64,000 nt of DNA from Liolophura sinensis (GCF_032854445.1 NC_088295.1:24293385-24357384), one strand, 5' to 3'; shown: positions 1 through 13,400, numbered from the stretch's first letter. Made by a program: numbers and translations. The notes: generated by a model not told the origin, from the sequence alone.

Positions 1-1601
1 CTCTTGTGCAACAGAAACAGGTGCTTGATTGGCTTGGATATCCTCAGAGGAGTTGACGAGTCAAACACAACATACAGCAGTCCTCTCTCTTCATCAAAGT
101 CTTCACCAGAAGTGTTGTTGTGGTTTGAAGAATTCAGATAAGAGTTTCCATTCCCCAGAATAATTCGGGAAATGGATCCGTGGCAATCAATCTCAACAAT
201 ACTGTTTTTCTTTACATTCTGTTCAGGCCATTGAATACCATTTCTATCATGGTCTTGAGCTTGTTTCTTGTTGGAAGATTCGTTTGCTGGATACTCTGGA
301 ACCAGAGAATGGTTGAGACTTTCATGTCCGTCATTGTTCTGCTCGGGAACCTGGACAACAACAACATCATCCGACTCGGTAGAGGTGTTACTAGATTTGG
401 AAATCCTGAAATCATTTGTTGACACAATGGAAGATCTGTGATCTCTGTCCACTTCAGCCATCCTTGACAGAACAGAATTCAAAATGGCTTCATCAAACTC
501 TGACATTCTGGCAGAGTAGCGTTTGTTGACAGACAGACTGTCAGAGCTGGGATAACTGGGAGTGGCTGCAGAATCATGGGGAGTTAGATCAGCAGTGTTG
601 CGGGAAGACCCTCGTGCTGAGTCAGATCTGTCATCATGTCGGAACTTACTATGGGTCAGCTTTAGCAGCATAGCATTACACAAGTTGTCATTTTGTTCAT
701 TGTTATGAACTGTCTGGTCATCAGAGACAGCGCTTGTTCGTCTTTCAGTCATTTCATATTCCTCGGTTGTTTTCTTTTTCTTCTTAGTTTCTTTCCTCCT
801 TTTCTCCAGTGTGGCAAATGGATCTTTGATAGTTATCCCATCTACAGTTTGTGTGACCAAGTACATCTCCTCTCTCACATGTAAAACTTTCAACAAGAGG
901 GGGCTTACCAGAAACAAGAAGAAGAACACTGTGTTTACAAATGTCCCATCTACATCCTTTTTCAAAATCAAACAGGTTTGGGCTTGGCTGTTGTTGCTGT
1001 AATGATCATATTTCCCTGATGTGGGGATGTCGCAGCACTTGTACTGGACATAGAATCTTGCTGACACAGCATTGTAAGATGCTAGTCTGGCATGGCACAC
1101 TGATGACTTTAAGGTGCTATCCTTGCCAACCACTCTCATGATATTAGAGCTGATTGAAGCCATCAGTTGATTTTCATCCATTTTGAGGCAGTCTTCTGGA
1201 AGGGTGATGTCCATGATCATGTGATCTACATCTAAAGTCAGTGTTGTCAGAGAATACACATGGTACCTAAAATCCAACTCCAACAGTGGCCGCCCTGCAC
1301 TGTTGTCCACCCATACCCAATCCATGGGTTGTAATATGGCACTATAGTTAGTGCCAATCTGTACATTGGGTGTAAAGTTCAGTTTGAGATAAATCAGTTG
1401 TTTCTCATCATCCTGAATAAGTGTTTTGAGCAGATTCTCAGTTTTGGTGGTAAGGTTTCCCTGGCAGTGTGAGGCAGGGCTCAGGGTCAGAGATTGTACC
1501 ATCTCATATTCCACCTGTGGAAGTGGAGATTCTAACTGTTGATTCATAACTGCATGTCCAGACATGGCATAAACTATGATTAAGAGTAATGGTGACATCA
1601 T
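1..1601 (-). CDS. Unrecognised type I membrane protein, large open exon (3' part beyond window)
   Basis: On the minus strand an ATG (two in tandem at 1601 and 1598) opens a frame that I translated through to base 1 without a stop, giving 533 full codons. An in-frame TAG lies upstream near 1745 with no other ATG between, which supports this start. Residues 1-18 form a hydrophobic signal peptide. Residues 19-220 look like an ectodomain with six cysteines (46, 138, 169, 189, 190, 210) and four N-glycosylation sequons (49, 75, 85, 203). Residues about 221-242 form one hydrophobic membrane segment. A strongly basic stretch (KRRKETKKKKK, 267-277) follows, then about 250 residues of Ser/Asn/Asp-rich, probably disordered cytoplasmic tail. 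I recognise no domain family. The gene is divergent to UBE4A, or nested in an upstream UBE4A intron if that gene starts outside the window. The open frame, sequons and topology make a real gene likely; its function is unknown. Confidence 0.72.
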   Translation of the reverse strand, partial: MMSPLLLIIVYAMSGHAVMNQQLESPLPQVEYEMVQSLTLSPASHCQGNLTTKTENLLKTLIQDDEKQLIYLKLNFTPNVQIGTNYSAILQPMDWVWVDNSAGRPLLELDFRYHVYSLTTLTLDVDHMIMDITLPEDCLKMDENQLMASISSNIMRVVGKDSTLKSSVCHARLASYNAVSARFYVQYKCCDIPTSGKYDHYSNNSQAQTCLILKKDVDGTFVNTVFFFLFLVSPLLLKVLHVREEMYLVTQTVDGITIKDPFATLEKRRKETKKKKKTTEEYEMTERRTSAVSDDQTVHNNEQNDNLCNAMLLKLTHSKFRHDDRSDSARGSSRNTADLTPHDSAATPSYPSSDSLSVNKRYSARMSEFDEAILNSVLSRMAEVDRDHRSSIVSTNDFRISKSSNTSTESDDVVVVQVPEQNNDGHESLNHSLVPEYPANESSNKKQAQDHDRNGIQWPEQNVKKNSIVEIDCHGSISRIILGNGNSYLNSSNHNNTSGEDFDEERGLLYVVFDSSTPLRISKPIKHLFLLHK

Positions 1602-4261
1602 CAGAGTAGAAGGAAGAACTTGTTGTTTGACTCCAGTTTCTGACTGATACCTGGCTGTGGTCCACCGTATTGTTATCAGTGCTAATGTCCTTTTTAACAC
1701 TCTCTGGCTAGTGTTTCTTGCGAGTGAATGATGGGAAGCAAATGACTAGTCTCACATTGGTCTGTGTTGCTATTCAAGATATTCCCTTTGACATTGTCCT
1801 GGTTCTTCTCAGGTTAATATATTCCCCCCAGTTCTACCTCCACTCATCTATGACTCATCTCTTAGATTAGATGCTCAGCCTGATGTCTCCGCCATCTCAG
1901 ACTTGAGTAAACTGCTCCCTGCACAGACAACAATTGAGCCAATTTTGTGGCAATGTATCTATATTCCAGAAGATGTTTGTCAAGATATTTTTGCTAGTAT
2001 AGGTAAACAACAAGATATTATTAATGTGAACTACCTCTTTCTACATGTACATGTACACATATACATTCGGACATTGAATGTTAATTAACAGTTATTGTAC
2101 AATTTAAGTCATATGATTTGTTTTGTGTGGGGATCCATACAGTAATTTTTGGAACTAAATAACTTTTGGGAAAGAATATAGATTAGTTATTTTTTTAATA
2201 TGAACATTTTGTTATTATTGAATTGGTGGTCATTGAAATGTTGTGTAAGTAAAATTTATATTGAAATACATATATAAATTTGATTTTAAGGGAAGATTTT
2301 TGTAAATTTAAACTTACTGGTGAAGGCAGGTGTCAAGATCAAATGTCAGATACAATTACTGCCATTTATTGATTATACATTTTTACATATGTTCTCAGAT
2401 ATTCAAATGGTTTTAAACATCTGTTTGCATTTTGTGACCTGTTGCTTGTCAGAAAGCATGCAATTATTTATCTATTGGGGTTAGATGGCCTGTTTAATAT
2501 ATATAGAGAACAGGGATTGGTTGCTGTCATGTTTATCTCCCTAATATAATCAAGTTGCAGCGTTACATCAACAGGATATTGATCGCTTTTCAGCTCCACC
2601 AGGTCTTTGAGCAGAGTCATTTCCTCATTCAGTTTCTGGGCTTGGAATTTGGCCAGCAATGTGCTGTCTTATTGGAAGATCAGTGGGGCGTATTGAGTCA
2701 TACTGAAAATGTTTCGACAACTGCAGTGAAAAAACGATGTTGGCTTATTCCTAGAAATCGAAGCAGTCTTGTAAATCTTGTGACCATTCAGTGTTGGTTG
2801 GGAGCTCATTGATCAGTTGATATCATCAAGAGATGCCAACGCTACTAATCAGAACTTTGCGAGGCATGGCAGAGCTGCAAAGAAAAAAAAAAATTTTATT
2901 GCATAATTTGAAATATTTTGATAATTTCAAATATTGAATGAAACAACCTTTACACTCATTTTTTACTATTAACAACTGCAAGTTTTTTGTTTTGAAGAAT
3001 GAGATAATTTGCTACTTTCAGTTCTAAAAGACATAAAATGTGTACATGTACTTATGTATGGCGGTAACGTGCATTAGAATGAAAGCAGCCCTTTCTTTTC
3101 ATAGAGATTCTGCTTTGAAGGAAACTTGGGTTAACAGAACCTGTAGGTTAACTCTGAAGGTTAAATGATTTGTTAGTGTACAGTTAGTATATCATGGGAC
3201 AACCTTTCTTTTCAGCTGTCATATCTGATGTAGAAAAACTGTTTGGAATAGTTGTACCACATAAATTTGTTGTATACTGAATGAAATATATACTTACAAA
3301 TACCTGGCTCGATCATGCCCCAAATGCATGAAATATAGCTGAAGTGATGTGTATAAATAATTGATCCTTGCACGTATAATTGTGACTGTGTGTCTTGGCA
3401 CTCGTGTTAGGTTACCTCCGGTCAGCTGTCGGCACTGATGGTTATTATTGTCTTCAGTCTACATTCGTGTAGTGCCCTGAAGCACTCAGCATGCTACTTC
3501 TGTGGCCAAACACGCAGACTACTTTGTATTATTAGTTAAAACACTACGACTTGACTTGATCAAATACAATCTGTGGACAAAGTCATATCAGAGCTGTCTG
3601 AAAAAACATTGATCTGATTTCATTAACTTGATACGCATCCTCATACAGTCTTAGAATAATACTTAACCACTTCAAGCCTATTATTGATTGTCAGGATGCT
3701 GGCAATGTTAAATTTATTCTCCCTTACAGATGTGGAATTTGTAAACATTTTATGTAGAGTGTAACAATCCAAATGATGCCTCTTCGTGTTTTTTTTTTTT
3801 TCTCATTCACTTTTGAGTTTGCTAAATAGCTATAGCAGGAAAATGTTGAATTATAGATAGAGTATTTTTTATAAAAAAAAACAGTTGACAGTATAAAAAT
3901 GTACTTGTAACATTTAAGATTATATGGTAAATAACTGTTTATTGTAGATTGTTGTATTGTGTAAACTTTCCTTAAAATGGTTCTGAAGGATATGTTAATA
4001 CCCTGATTTGGTCTTTCAAAGGGCCATTTTCATTTCTTGTGTCATCTCTTTTTTCTTGATTAGAAAAGTTTAAAGTTTACCAGTCTAGTTTAACAGTTAG
4101 TGATCTAGTACAAAATAACATTTGTAGTTGTTTTCATTTTTGACCCTTCTCAGATAAGTTTGTGAGTTTAAGCCTTATTCATGTTAAACACAAAGGCAGC
4201 AAATGTAGTGAACTTCTCTTTAAATAGTTTTCATTAAAACTGTGTTTCTGTTTCCACACAG
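1602..4261. other. Non-coding stretch between the minus-strand gene and the first recognised UBE4A exon
   Basis: The stretch is AT-rich with poly-T and poly-A runs (for example near 3790 and 2880). It could hold the promoter of the minus-strand gene and, if UBE4A begins upstream, part of a UBE4A intron. Two short coding-like segments lie here, at 1813-2002 (plus) and 2468-2870 (minus); they are listed separately with low confidence. I saw no clear tRNA or mobile element. Confidence 0.4.
1813..2002 (+). CDS. Candidate unassigned coding exon
   Basis: A pyrimidine-rich acceptor (ttctcag) at 1812 precedes an open frame of 63 codons that reaches a good donor (g|gtaaac) at 2003. The composition is protein-like (Pro- and Leu-rich start, then PILWQCIYIPEDVC). 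It could be an upstream UBE4A exon, but it ends in phase 1, whereas the first certain UBE4A exon begins in phase 0. I also see no similarity to the UBE4A N-terminus. Another exon would have to lie between them. Treat it as a candidate only. Confidence 0.22.
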
Positions 4262-4412
4262 GTAGCGAAGTACACCTGTCATTTGCAAAAGTGTGAAGAT
4301 GTGATACTCATGAATGCCAAGACCTGTTTACAGCACCCTGTATTGTTCCCTGGACAGCAGTTTCATAAACAGTTTGTGGACATCTACAGGGAGAATGAGC
4401 ATGCCAAGATGG
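4262..4412 (+). CDS. UBE4A: UBE4A exon a (partial-protein residues 1-50)
   Basis: The acceptor is cacacag and the donor is g|gtaagc. The exon starts in phase 0 and ends in phase 1. It encodes the start of the Ufd2-type core ([14 protein letters not shown], then [11 protein letters not shown]). It is the most upstream exon I can assign with certainty. Confidence 0.85.
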
Positions 4413-7400
4413 GTAAGCAAATGTGTTGTTACCTGCATTCCTCATTGTTATAACAGTCTATTGTTGTGACATGTGCCTTAGTAATAGCTGAATGCAGGAG
4501 CCTACAAGATATCTTAGGGTGATAAATGAAGTTCCATTTCATATTTTTTATGAATGAACTGTGTGGCAAACAAGGGGTCCCTGTTTCATTATTGTGTTAG
4601 TACATGTGCTCAGTGGATTATCATATCTTTTTTTCTTGAGGAAGCACTATAAGGGTTTATCCTGTCTTGTTCCTTCAGTGAGGTAGCACTGTAATGGTCT
4701 ATCTCTGTCTTTTGCTGTCTGTGAGGTAGCATTGTATTAAATGTGTTAGCTTGCCCTGTGCCACTGAGGTAATACTGTATTGATTTGTCCTGTCTTGTTC
4801 CATCAATGAGGTACATGTAGCAGTACAGTGGGTTGTCCTATCTTGTGCCATCAGTGAGGTAGCACTGTAATGGGTTATTCTGTCTTGTGCCATCAGTGAG
4901 GTAGAACTGTAATGGGTTATCATGTCTTGTGCCATCAGTGAGAGGTAGCATTGTATTAAATGGGTTATCCGGCCCTGTGCCAGTGAGGTAATGCTGTATT
5001 GATTTGTCCTGTCTTGTTCCATCAGTGAGGTACATGTAGCAGTACAGTGGTTTGTCCTATCTTGTGCTATCAGTACGGTAGCACTGTAATGGGTTATTCT
5101 GTCTTGTGCCATCAGTGAGGTAGCATTGTAATGGATTATTCTGCCTTGTGCCATTTAGAGTGTGGTAGCACAGTAATGGGTTATCCTGTCTTGTGCAGTA
5201 AGTTAGGTTGCACTGTAATGGGTTATCATGTCTTGTGCAGTAAGTTAGGTTGCACTGTAATGGGTTATCATGTCTTGTGCCATCAGTGAGAGGTAGCATT
5301 GTATTAAATGGGTTATCCGGCCCTGTGCCAGTGAGGTAATGCTGTATTGATGTATCCTGTCCCGTTCCATCAGTGAGGTACATGTAGCAGTATAATGGGT
5401 TGTCCTATCTTGTGCCATCAGTGAGGTAGCACTGTAATGGGTTATTCTGTCTTGTGCCATCAGTGAGGTAGAACTGTAATGGGTTATCCTGCCTTGTGTC
5501 ATTTATAGTGAGGTAGGACAGTAATGAGTTATCCTGTCTTGTGCAGTCAGTGAGGTAGCACTGTAAGGGGTTATCCTGCTTTGCGTCATTTATAGTGAGG
5601 TTGCACAGTAATGTGTTATCCTGTCTTGTGCCATCAGTGAGGTAGAACTGTAATGGGTTATCCTGTCCTTTGCCATCAGTGAGAGGTAGCACAATATTAA
5701 ATGGGTTAGCCAGGTCTGTGCCAGTGAGGTAATACACATGTCAATTTAAGTGTTAAATGTATTTTGCAGTTACAACAAAACTTGGACATGGTCAACCTAA
5801 GCACTGAGAAAGGTTAAATGAAGAGCGGCGTAAGGACGTTGCCAATATCTGAAAAACATAGCTATATTTGATCAAGATTTCCGTGTTGAATGAGTGGATG
5901 ATATGTGTTGGATATATATCTAGGATCTTAGGGGAAAACAGGCTAAAGAACATCAGTGTGCTAGTTTTGGCCTGATGATATTTGTACATATGTGAAATAT
6001 AGGTTGCCATTGTTTTTCATGGTACTTTTTCAGGAGGAAGTGGAGATCACATGGTAGAGTTTTTTGAGAAGGTTACCATGGAGATAGATGAAAACAGGGA
6101 AGACGGCACCCTGCTTGAAGCCTTGAAACCGGTGTTTAATTTAATCAAAGCAAAAATTGATGAGGGAAGCAGTTTTGGAATAAACAATACAGCGGCCTTT
6201 CAGCACATGGGCATTCTGTATTTTTTTACCCGGAAGAAATGTACGGCAGAGGTAACTTCAGTTCTATCACTTTATGAATTTTTACGTTTGTATATAACAC
6301 ACGTAAAAATTATTATCTGCTGTGAAAATAATTTTTATGTATTATTTATTTATTTGACTGGAGATTTATGCCGTAGTGGGAGGAAACCAAGCAGAGCCCG
6401 GGGGGAAACCCACGACCATCCGCAGCTTGCTGATGGACCGTCCCACATACCGCTGTAGAGGAAGCCAGCATGAGCTGGAATTTGATATATTAAGTCACAT
6501 ATATTTTATCACTTTTTGATAATGTCAGTAGTGGGAAAAACATGATAAAATTTATGTCAATGAAGTATCAATTATGACATCAAAGATCAAGCAAAGTGCA
6601 TTGATATGTAGCTTGGTATGGAAAACAAGGCAAAATAGCAGTGATATCCCACAGAAAGTTGAAGTAGTACTCAGTCTCTCAGCCCCTTGTTAAGTCTCAA
6701 AACCTGTCCACCAACAGATTGGCAAAGCAACAACTTAGCTGCTTGTTACAGCTATAAAACATGGCTCTGTTGAGTAGTAAATTTTGGGGGTATATTTCTG
6801 ATGGGCAGGGGCAATCACTGCATTAGTATGTAAGGTTTGATCTCCATTACTAACAAATACAGAGTCAAAAGTACATGAATCAACATTTGGGACATGATGA
6901 ATTTATCTATGATAGCGCAATATGCCATGTTGCACTATCTTTCCATGTGTAGTCTAGCAAAGAGAGCATGTTTCTAGCAATATATAAAATAAAATTCTGG
7001 GTCCAAAGGTTAATATGTATAGTGTTCATTTAAAATATTTTTCTTTGTGAAGTATATGTCAGAAACTGTTTTACTATCACTTAAAGCTTTTTCTGAGATC
7101 TGATGGATTTTGGCTGTTTACTGGCTACACTATGAAGCCCTTCTGAAGGTCTGTAGGATGAGAGTTTGTGCTGTCACTATGCCAACTTGAAGATGTTAAG
7201 GATGTAGAGTTTTGTACTGTTAAGCAGTGCCCGTTAGAAAAATTTGTGATGTCATTTGCGCCTGATCTGCGTATGCAATTCATGATACTCTACAATGGCC
7301 CTCCTTAGGATATAGAACCTCGGCAATACACCCACCTAATATAAAGTTGATCAAATGAATGGTTGGGGTGAAGATAAATAAGTGACAAGCCTACGGACAG

Positions 7401-10400
7401 TCTGAAGGACACACAGAGATCTGATAAAAAAAAAGTGCTAATGTCCCTCTAATGTGAGGTGTGCCGTCCCATAGACATTTACTATGCATGGTTTCAGGCA
7501 TTCATGACCTACAATGCCCCTGTGTACTGGGATATTGCTCAAGCCTATGAGAAGACGTTGCTGGGCTCTCTACTGTCAGTGAGCTGTATCCCTAAAAGCC
7601 CTCAGCAGCCCACAGACCTTTTCCCCAACCCCTCCGAGATGACCAGGCATGACCAGGTCTTGGTAGATTCAGGGATATGGCAGGTAGGTTATACTTTACA
7701 CATGGTTATCCTAATCTGAGTACAATGTGGGATTCTGAAATGGAAAGTTTTTTTTTCTACATGGACATTGCAATACTCTAAAATTTCTATTCTCTGCAGT
7801 GATTATTTCCCTGTATAGATCAGACGATATTTTCTGATTTTAAATCTTAAAAACACTTTCCAGAGCAAAACGACACTGTTGTCTATTCATATTATCATAT
7901 ATATTTACATAAGAAAATTGTGTGTAACTTCACATATTAATTGTGCGTGTAAATACCTCAGCTTTTATTACCCCTTAGACGAAAATTGGTCTGGGTGGAG
8001 TATTGTTGTAGCAGTCATTATCATTCCGTCCACATGGTTAATAAGGCAAAATGAAGAAACCTTTTTATTTTTGATACCTTAACCTATATTTTTCAAAATC
8101 ATTAGAGTATTTTAAACCATATGTTGTGACCAGGGCATATCTCTTGAAGTTTTTAAGCAATCTTCATCAACCATGTATGAGAAGTGCACCTAGTGATGTA
8201 GAAGACTTCATTGACCTTGCAGTACTTTTTCAATGTTGGTGGGCCTGCCTGTGCCTCCATTACCATGTGAACACATCTCGTTCATGCAGCTATTCTAATG
8301 GGCGGAGGGCATTAAGCACATCACACAATATACTTTTGCATAGTGCACTAATGATACATCTGTATAATATATTCAACTGCTGCTATGTTGTCTTTCACAG
8401 TCGTTACTGACCCTCACTGAGTGTATCCATCGTTTGCTCTTCTCCATCATCAAGCTCTCACCAGATCTCAAACATCAGGTTCTTACGTGGCTAGGCAGCT
8501 GTCTGCATGCTAACAAAGGTAAGCAGAACCATTTCAAAAATTTCAGGACTTAATGAATTTACATTTTCATTGTCAAGATGACTTGCAAAAGAAAAAAATA
8601 TTGTGTTTTGTTTTTTTCTGAATTTTGTTATGGATAACCTTGGGTCTGTACATAGGTGTAACATTCTATGTTTTGTTATTCTGTTCCTGAAAAACACAAA
8701 GCAACAAAAACCATCAAGTTTTATAGATACCTATGTACCCCTATCAATCAGTTTTCCGTGAAAGTGCAGATATGAACTGTGTTTTGTGTTGACAGGTCGA
8801 TCTAAAATGCATGTCAGTGGGGTTTACTGCACAGACGGCTTCTCTCTAAATCTCTGTAATGTCTTACTGAGATTTTGTCAGCCTTTCTCAGAGCCTAACT
8901 CTACCAAACTGCTCAAAATACAGCCCAGCTATCTCACTGCTACACCTTCTGATGATGATGAGGCCAGACAGATGAATGTCCATTTAAAGGGTTGGTAGCG
9001 ATATTGCCTACGGGATACTAGTGGTGTGAAACATACATATATATTCATTCTGTTGTAACTGTGATAAATACATTTTTGTATTTATTTTGTAGCTGTTAGA
9101 GCTTAACTTACTGACACAAAGTACACTAGCCAGTTGATGTAAATTGCTTGACCTGCCATGCCATCGAAATACACGCTCAATGACCGTGGACATTGAAGAT
9201 GCTAGATTTGATGGGCCCACATTTAGTCTTGTGTTGATGAATAAACTTAATTCTGTATGTATTGTTGTTAACCTTTGTATCACTCTCCAGATTTAAGCAA
9301 AGAAACATGTCTGATTTCTTGTGATGGAATTCCCAAGCTTGCTCCTGCAGCCACATACAGCTTCATCACTGAGTGTTTCTATATGGCCCAGTATAGTATA
9401 CATCAAGGCTTCTACCCTGTACATAACAAACTGAAGGAGCTAAACAAAGGGATGCATGAGTTACAGAGAATGTACGCCGAGCTGCAGGCAGCCGCTGGTG
9501 CCCAGGTTGCCCAGGTCAGGATGTTGAAGCAGGAGATGGAAAAGGGTGAGTCACAGAAAGCTAAAGCTGTTTACTGTGGGCCAGGTTCTCTATGAAGTAT
9601 CATTGGGGACAGTTTTGAACAGAAAGTATTTTACTCTCTTGAATGACGTTAGACAAAAAGAGAAAGAAAAAGAGATAGAAATGTATGGAAATACAGAGCA
9701 TGTACTTAAACTTTTCATGTATTTTGCAGGCATGTCCACCTTTCTGAGTATCAAGGCAGCACTAACAGAGCCGACACTGTTAGACTTGAGTGTGAACTTC
9801 CATGTTGCCTCAGCCACCTGGCTTACCCATCTAGCTACCACAGACTCTACGTCTGAGTTCATTCCTGTACGATTCCCTCTGTCTTCCACTGTGCCCAATG
9901 TACTGGCCTTCATTCCTGAAATGTTTGTGGAAAATCTCATTGATTTCATGTTGTTCCTACATCGCTTTAAGGACAGTTTGTTTGAGGTAAGTTTGTACCT
10001 TTTTTTTTATTCTTGAATTCACAGTTTTTTAACTAGTGAACAGAAAAAACAGTGCATTCAGTGTCATGATTTTACCCCTCTTCCAAAGTTGACAAACTTC
10101 TACAACATGTACAAATAGGCATGGGGAAGATTCAAGAACCATGTAAATTGCTTGTGCACTTGTCTAATTTCTACAAAGTCATTGGGTTGATTTATAATGT
10201 GTAAGTTGTTTGTCATCAAAGGCTTGTAGACTTAATGGATTTTAACCTGTTCATGAAGTTGTCCTCAAACTTGTACCATATGTGCACCCACATCTTTGTG
10301 TATAGTCATGTAGAAGAATCTGTTTTATTTATGGTCTATTGGTGAGAATCGCCAGAGGCCCATCATAGAGGCAAGAAAAGATGTGAAGAAATTGCCCAAA

Positions 10401-13400
10401 GTAGTTTCACCCAAGTACGACGTGTCAGTACGCTTAACGCAGTAAACCGTGTGTTATGGTCAAATATTAGCTTCCTTTTGTGATGTTTTCTTCATTGTTT
10501 TGTTGGGATTTATATCTTATGATTATGCATTGAATAAAAATTTTAGTGTTTGGAGTCGTGCTTTCATTAGTTATTCATTTAGTTTCGTATCATGAAAGGT
10601 TATTGAATGCGCTTTCGCTATTTTGAGGATCCTGAGGGTCAATGTCACATATCAGTCATCATCTTGATTGCCCGTGATAGCATATGTAGCAAAAAGATTT
10701 ACACTATGTAAGGTAGCCTACGTTACGGCAATCAAGTGCTTAGTTAGTCACCAAAATGGGGAAAATAAAGAATGTGGAAGCTATCACATGGTGGGTATGA
10801 CATTTGACCTGAACCCAAATGTTTCATATAAGGGGCGTGCAGGCGTAAATGGGATTAAAACTTAGATGATGCGATTCTAAAACTAAATCAGAGCGCACTG
10901 AATACGCATGGCGATTGGTGTGTACGCCTAAATTCCTGAAAGCTGTAGTGTACATGCGAAATTTATAGCAAACAGTCCTGTCAAAATCGAAAGTAGATCT
11001 CCAGTTTACGTGCGCGACGCTCCCCACGACATGTTAGTTTTGAGAAAGTGAAGGTTACAACAAAGGCTTACGTACCATTACCCACCGCCGTGGAGTTTAA
11101 CTACTGTGATATTTGTATTTGTGTCATTTTGTAGTGTTTGCTTTGAAGAAGATGTTGCAAGGGCTAAAAAAAATGGTCATTTGAGATACCATGCATCAAG
11201 TTATTGCTACTGTACTGCATTAAACCATCCTACTATCGCTTCCAATGTATGGTTTCAATTCTACACCGATCGTCAGTTCTTTGTGCTATGTTAAAGTGTC
11301 ATTGATGGTCCAGTTTCCAACGTGTACCGTGCATGCATCGGTGATTTCTGAGGAGAGAAATTGCATTTCTAATGCAATGAAATACAACGATCACGAGAAC
11401 AGCTAGTGTTCAGAAACACTTTAGATTTGTACTATATACTGCCAATAAATAAAACACAAATAATAAATTTTTGTCTTCTAATGTGCATTTAGCATAACAA
11501 GCGTACTGGGATATCATGGTTTGATCCCAAAACAGCAGCTGTCTGTGTATACAGAAATGTTTCCACAGGTAAAAAAAAAATTACCTGTCGCATAAGGCAA
11601 GTTACCATAGAATGAAATAATACTGCAACCCCTGCTGTCAAAAACAAAATGAAAAAAGAAAAAACCAGTAGGCCTGCAGGTTAAGATGTAATAAATAAAT
11701 GTAGGCTTATGAGCGTAGTTCAGATTCATTGCTCATGAGGAAGAGCTGAAAAAATTAATGTATTCTAGAATGTTATGACAAATCGTAATTCTGGGCATTC
11801 GACATGTACATACACACACTTGTTGTCCTATAATTAGCTATAAGAATCTAAATACCGGTAGGTTTATGTAAGCCTGTAGATGTATGTCTTTCGATTTTCC
11901 CAACCCCCTTCACTCATTCCACTTCACACTTTCCAGGTGTATTGCTGGGGACCCAAAATAGTTGAGTATTTTCAAAAAATGTGTACTGTGGTAGACTTAC
12001 CCAGACGAAGATTTAATTGGATATAATCCTGAAAAAGCTGACAGATTGCTCATGTATTTTATGTGCCCTTGCCATATTTATGTTGTTGAGATACAACTAT
12101 GCAATGTAAGGACCAAACCATGTATTACGATATGTTGCCTTGATCTGTTGCCACATATGTTAGCATTACAAATAAAGAAGATTTTATGTTCACATTAACC
12201 TAAGAAATAGAAAAGTTAATGACGTAGTTACAAAAAAAAAATTTCGGGAAAATGTCTACAATTCTTACAGAATATCGTAATATGACGTCTGGTGCAATGC
12301 ATTCTCTTTAAAGTCATGTCATAATGAGGTGGGGCCGGGTCCTCCATTACAGACATAATAACTGATTGGCCCTTTGTGGGTGGAGAAGACCAGTGAAGAT
12401 AAAGATAAGATAGCTTGTACTAGAAGATAAATGGTCATTAGTTACAAGAAAAATAAAAATAGAAGAAAAGCAATAGACCCATTTCACAGTCCTTGGGTGC
12501 TAGTTTTTCACTGATATTAACCATTTTTTTCAACGTTGATGGGCCTGTGCCTTCATTTGCCATGTAACAGTTTATCTCTTAATGCTTAAACCCTAGTTTA
12601 CCAATCTCACACTGCATGTAGATGGAGGAATTGGAAATAGCCTTCTTTGACCTTGACATAATTTTGACCTTGACATTATTTTTTCAACATTTTTGGGGTC
12701 GTTTAAGTTGGATTTGGTGGTGAGATGTAAACTTAATACCTCTTGACATCTTTAATAAATTTCTTTGACACTTGTACCACATGTACATATACCTGACACC
12801 ACCTACAGTACATGTAGAAGATCCTTCTTGTCTTCACTGACTTTGACCTGTTTTATCTGTCCTGTTGCAATGCTACCACTTTCTTGGATTGATAATGTGA
12901 ATTAATTATTAGGGTATCGAAATGATATCTTGACCATGTTGATTCATGTGGATGTTAATTTGTGTTTAAGGAGAGCAGTGTACTGATGTACATGTAGATC
13001 TGTGTTTGTGTTGTTAGTCAGAACAGAACCAGCTGGAGCACATGATGACATTCATCCTGGTATTCATGGGAAGTCCTGCTCGTATGCGAAACCCTCATCA
13101 TCGGGCTGAGCTAGCTGAAGTGTTGCGAGCACTAATGCCCACCTCTTCAGAAGGCTCACCATTTAGCAAAGGACTCCTCTCAACGTAAGCATACATGAAC
13201 TTGTGCAAGATTTTTGTCTTGTGTGTCTTTACACCATTTCCTTGACATCATATTTGTTAATGCTGTGCTGTAGTTTCCCAGAAGCCTTGCTGGTTTCCTC
13301 CACCAATAAATCTGATAGGCATCTGACCAGTGAAATATTTTGAAGTATATGTATTGTGTGAAACACTGATGTGAATAATAAACACTGTTAACAGCTGTTT

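Noticed and set aside
1813-2002. Assignment of this open stretch to UBE4A
   Set aside because: Its end phase does not match the next certain exon and I see no similarity to the family N-terminus; it is kept only as an unassigned candidate.
4610-5737. Several minus-strand frames with repeated 14-residue units
   Set aside because: They are artefacts of the 42-bp minisatellite, whose period is divisible by three.
6051-6458. 135-codon frame on the plus strand
   Set aside because: Only its first part (to 6251) is the UBE4A exon; the rest is intron and SINE-A read-through.
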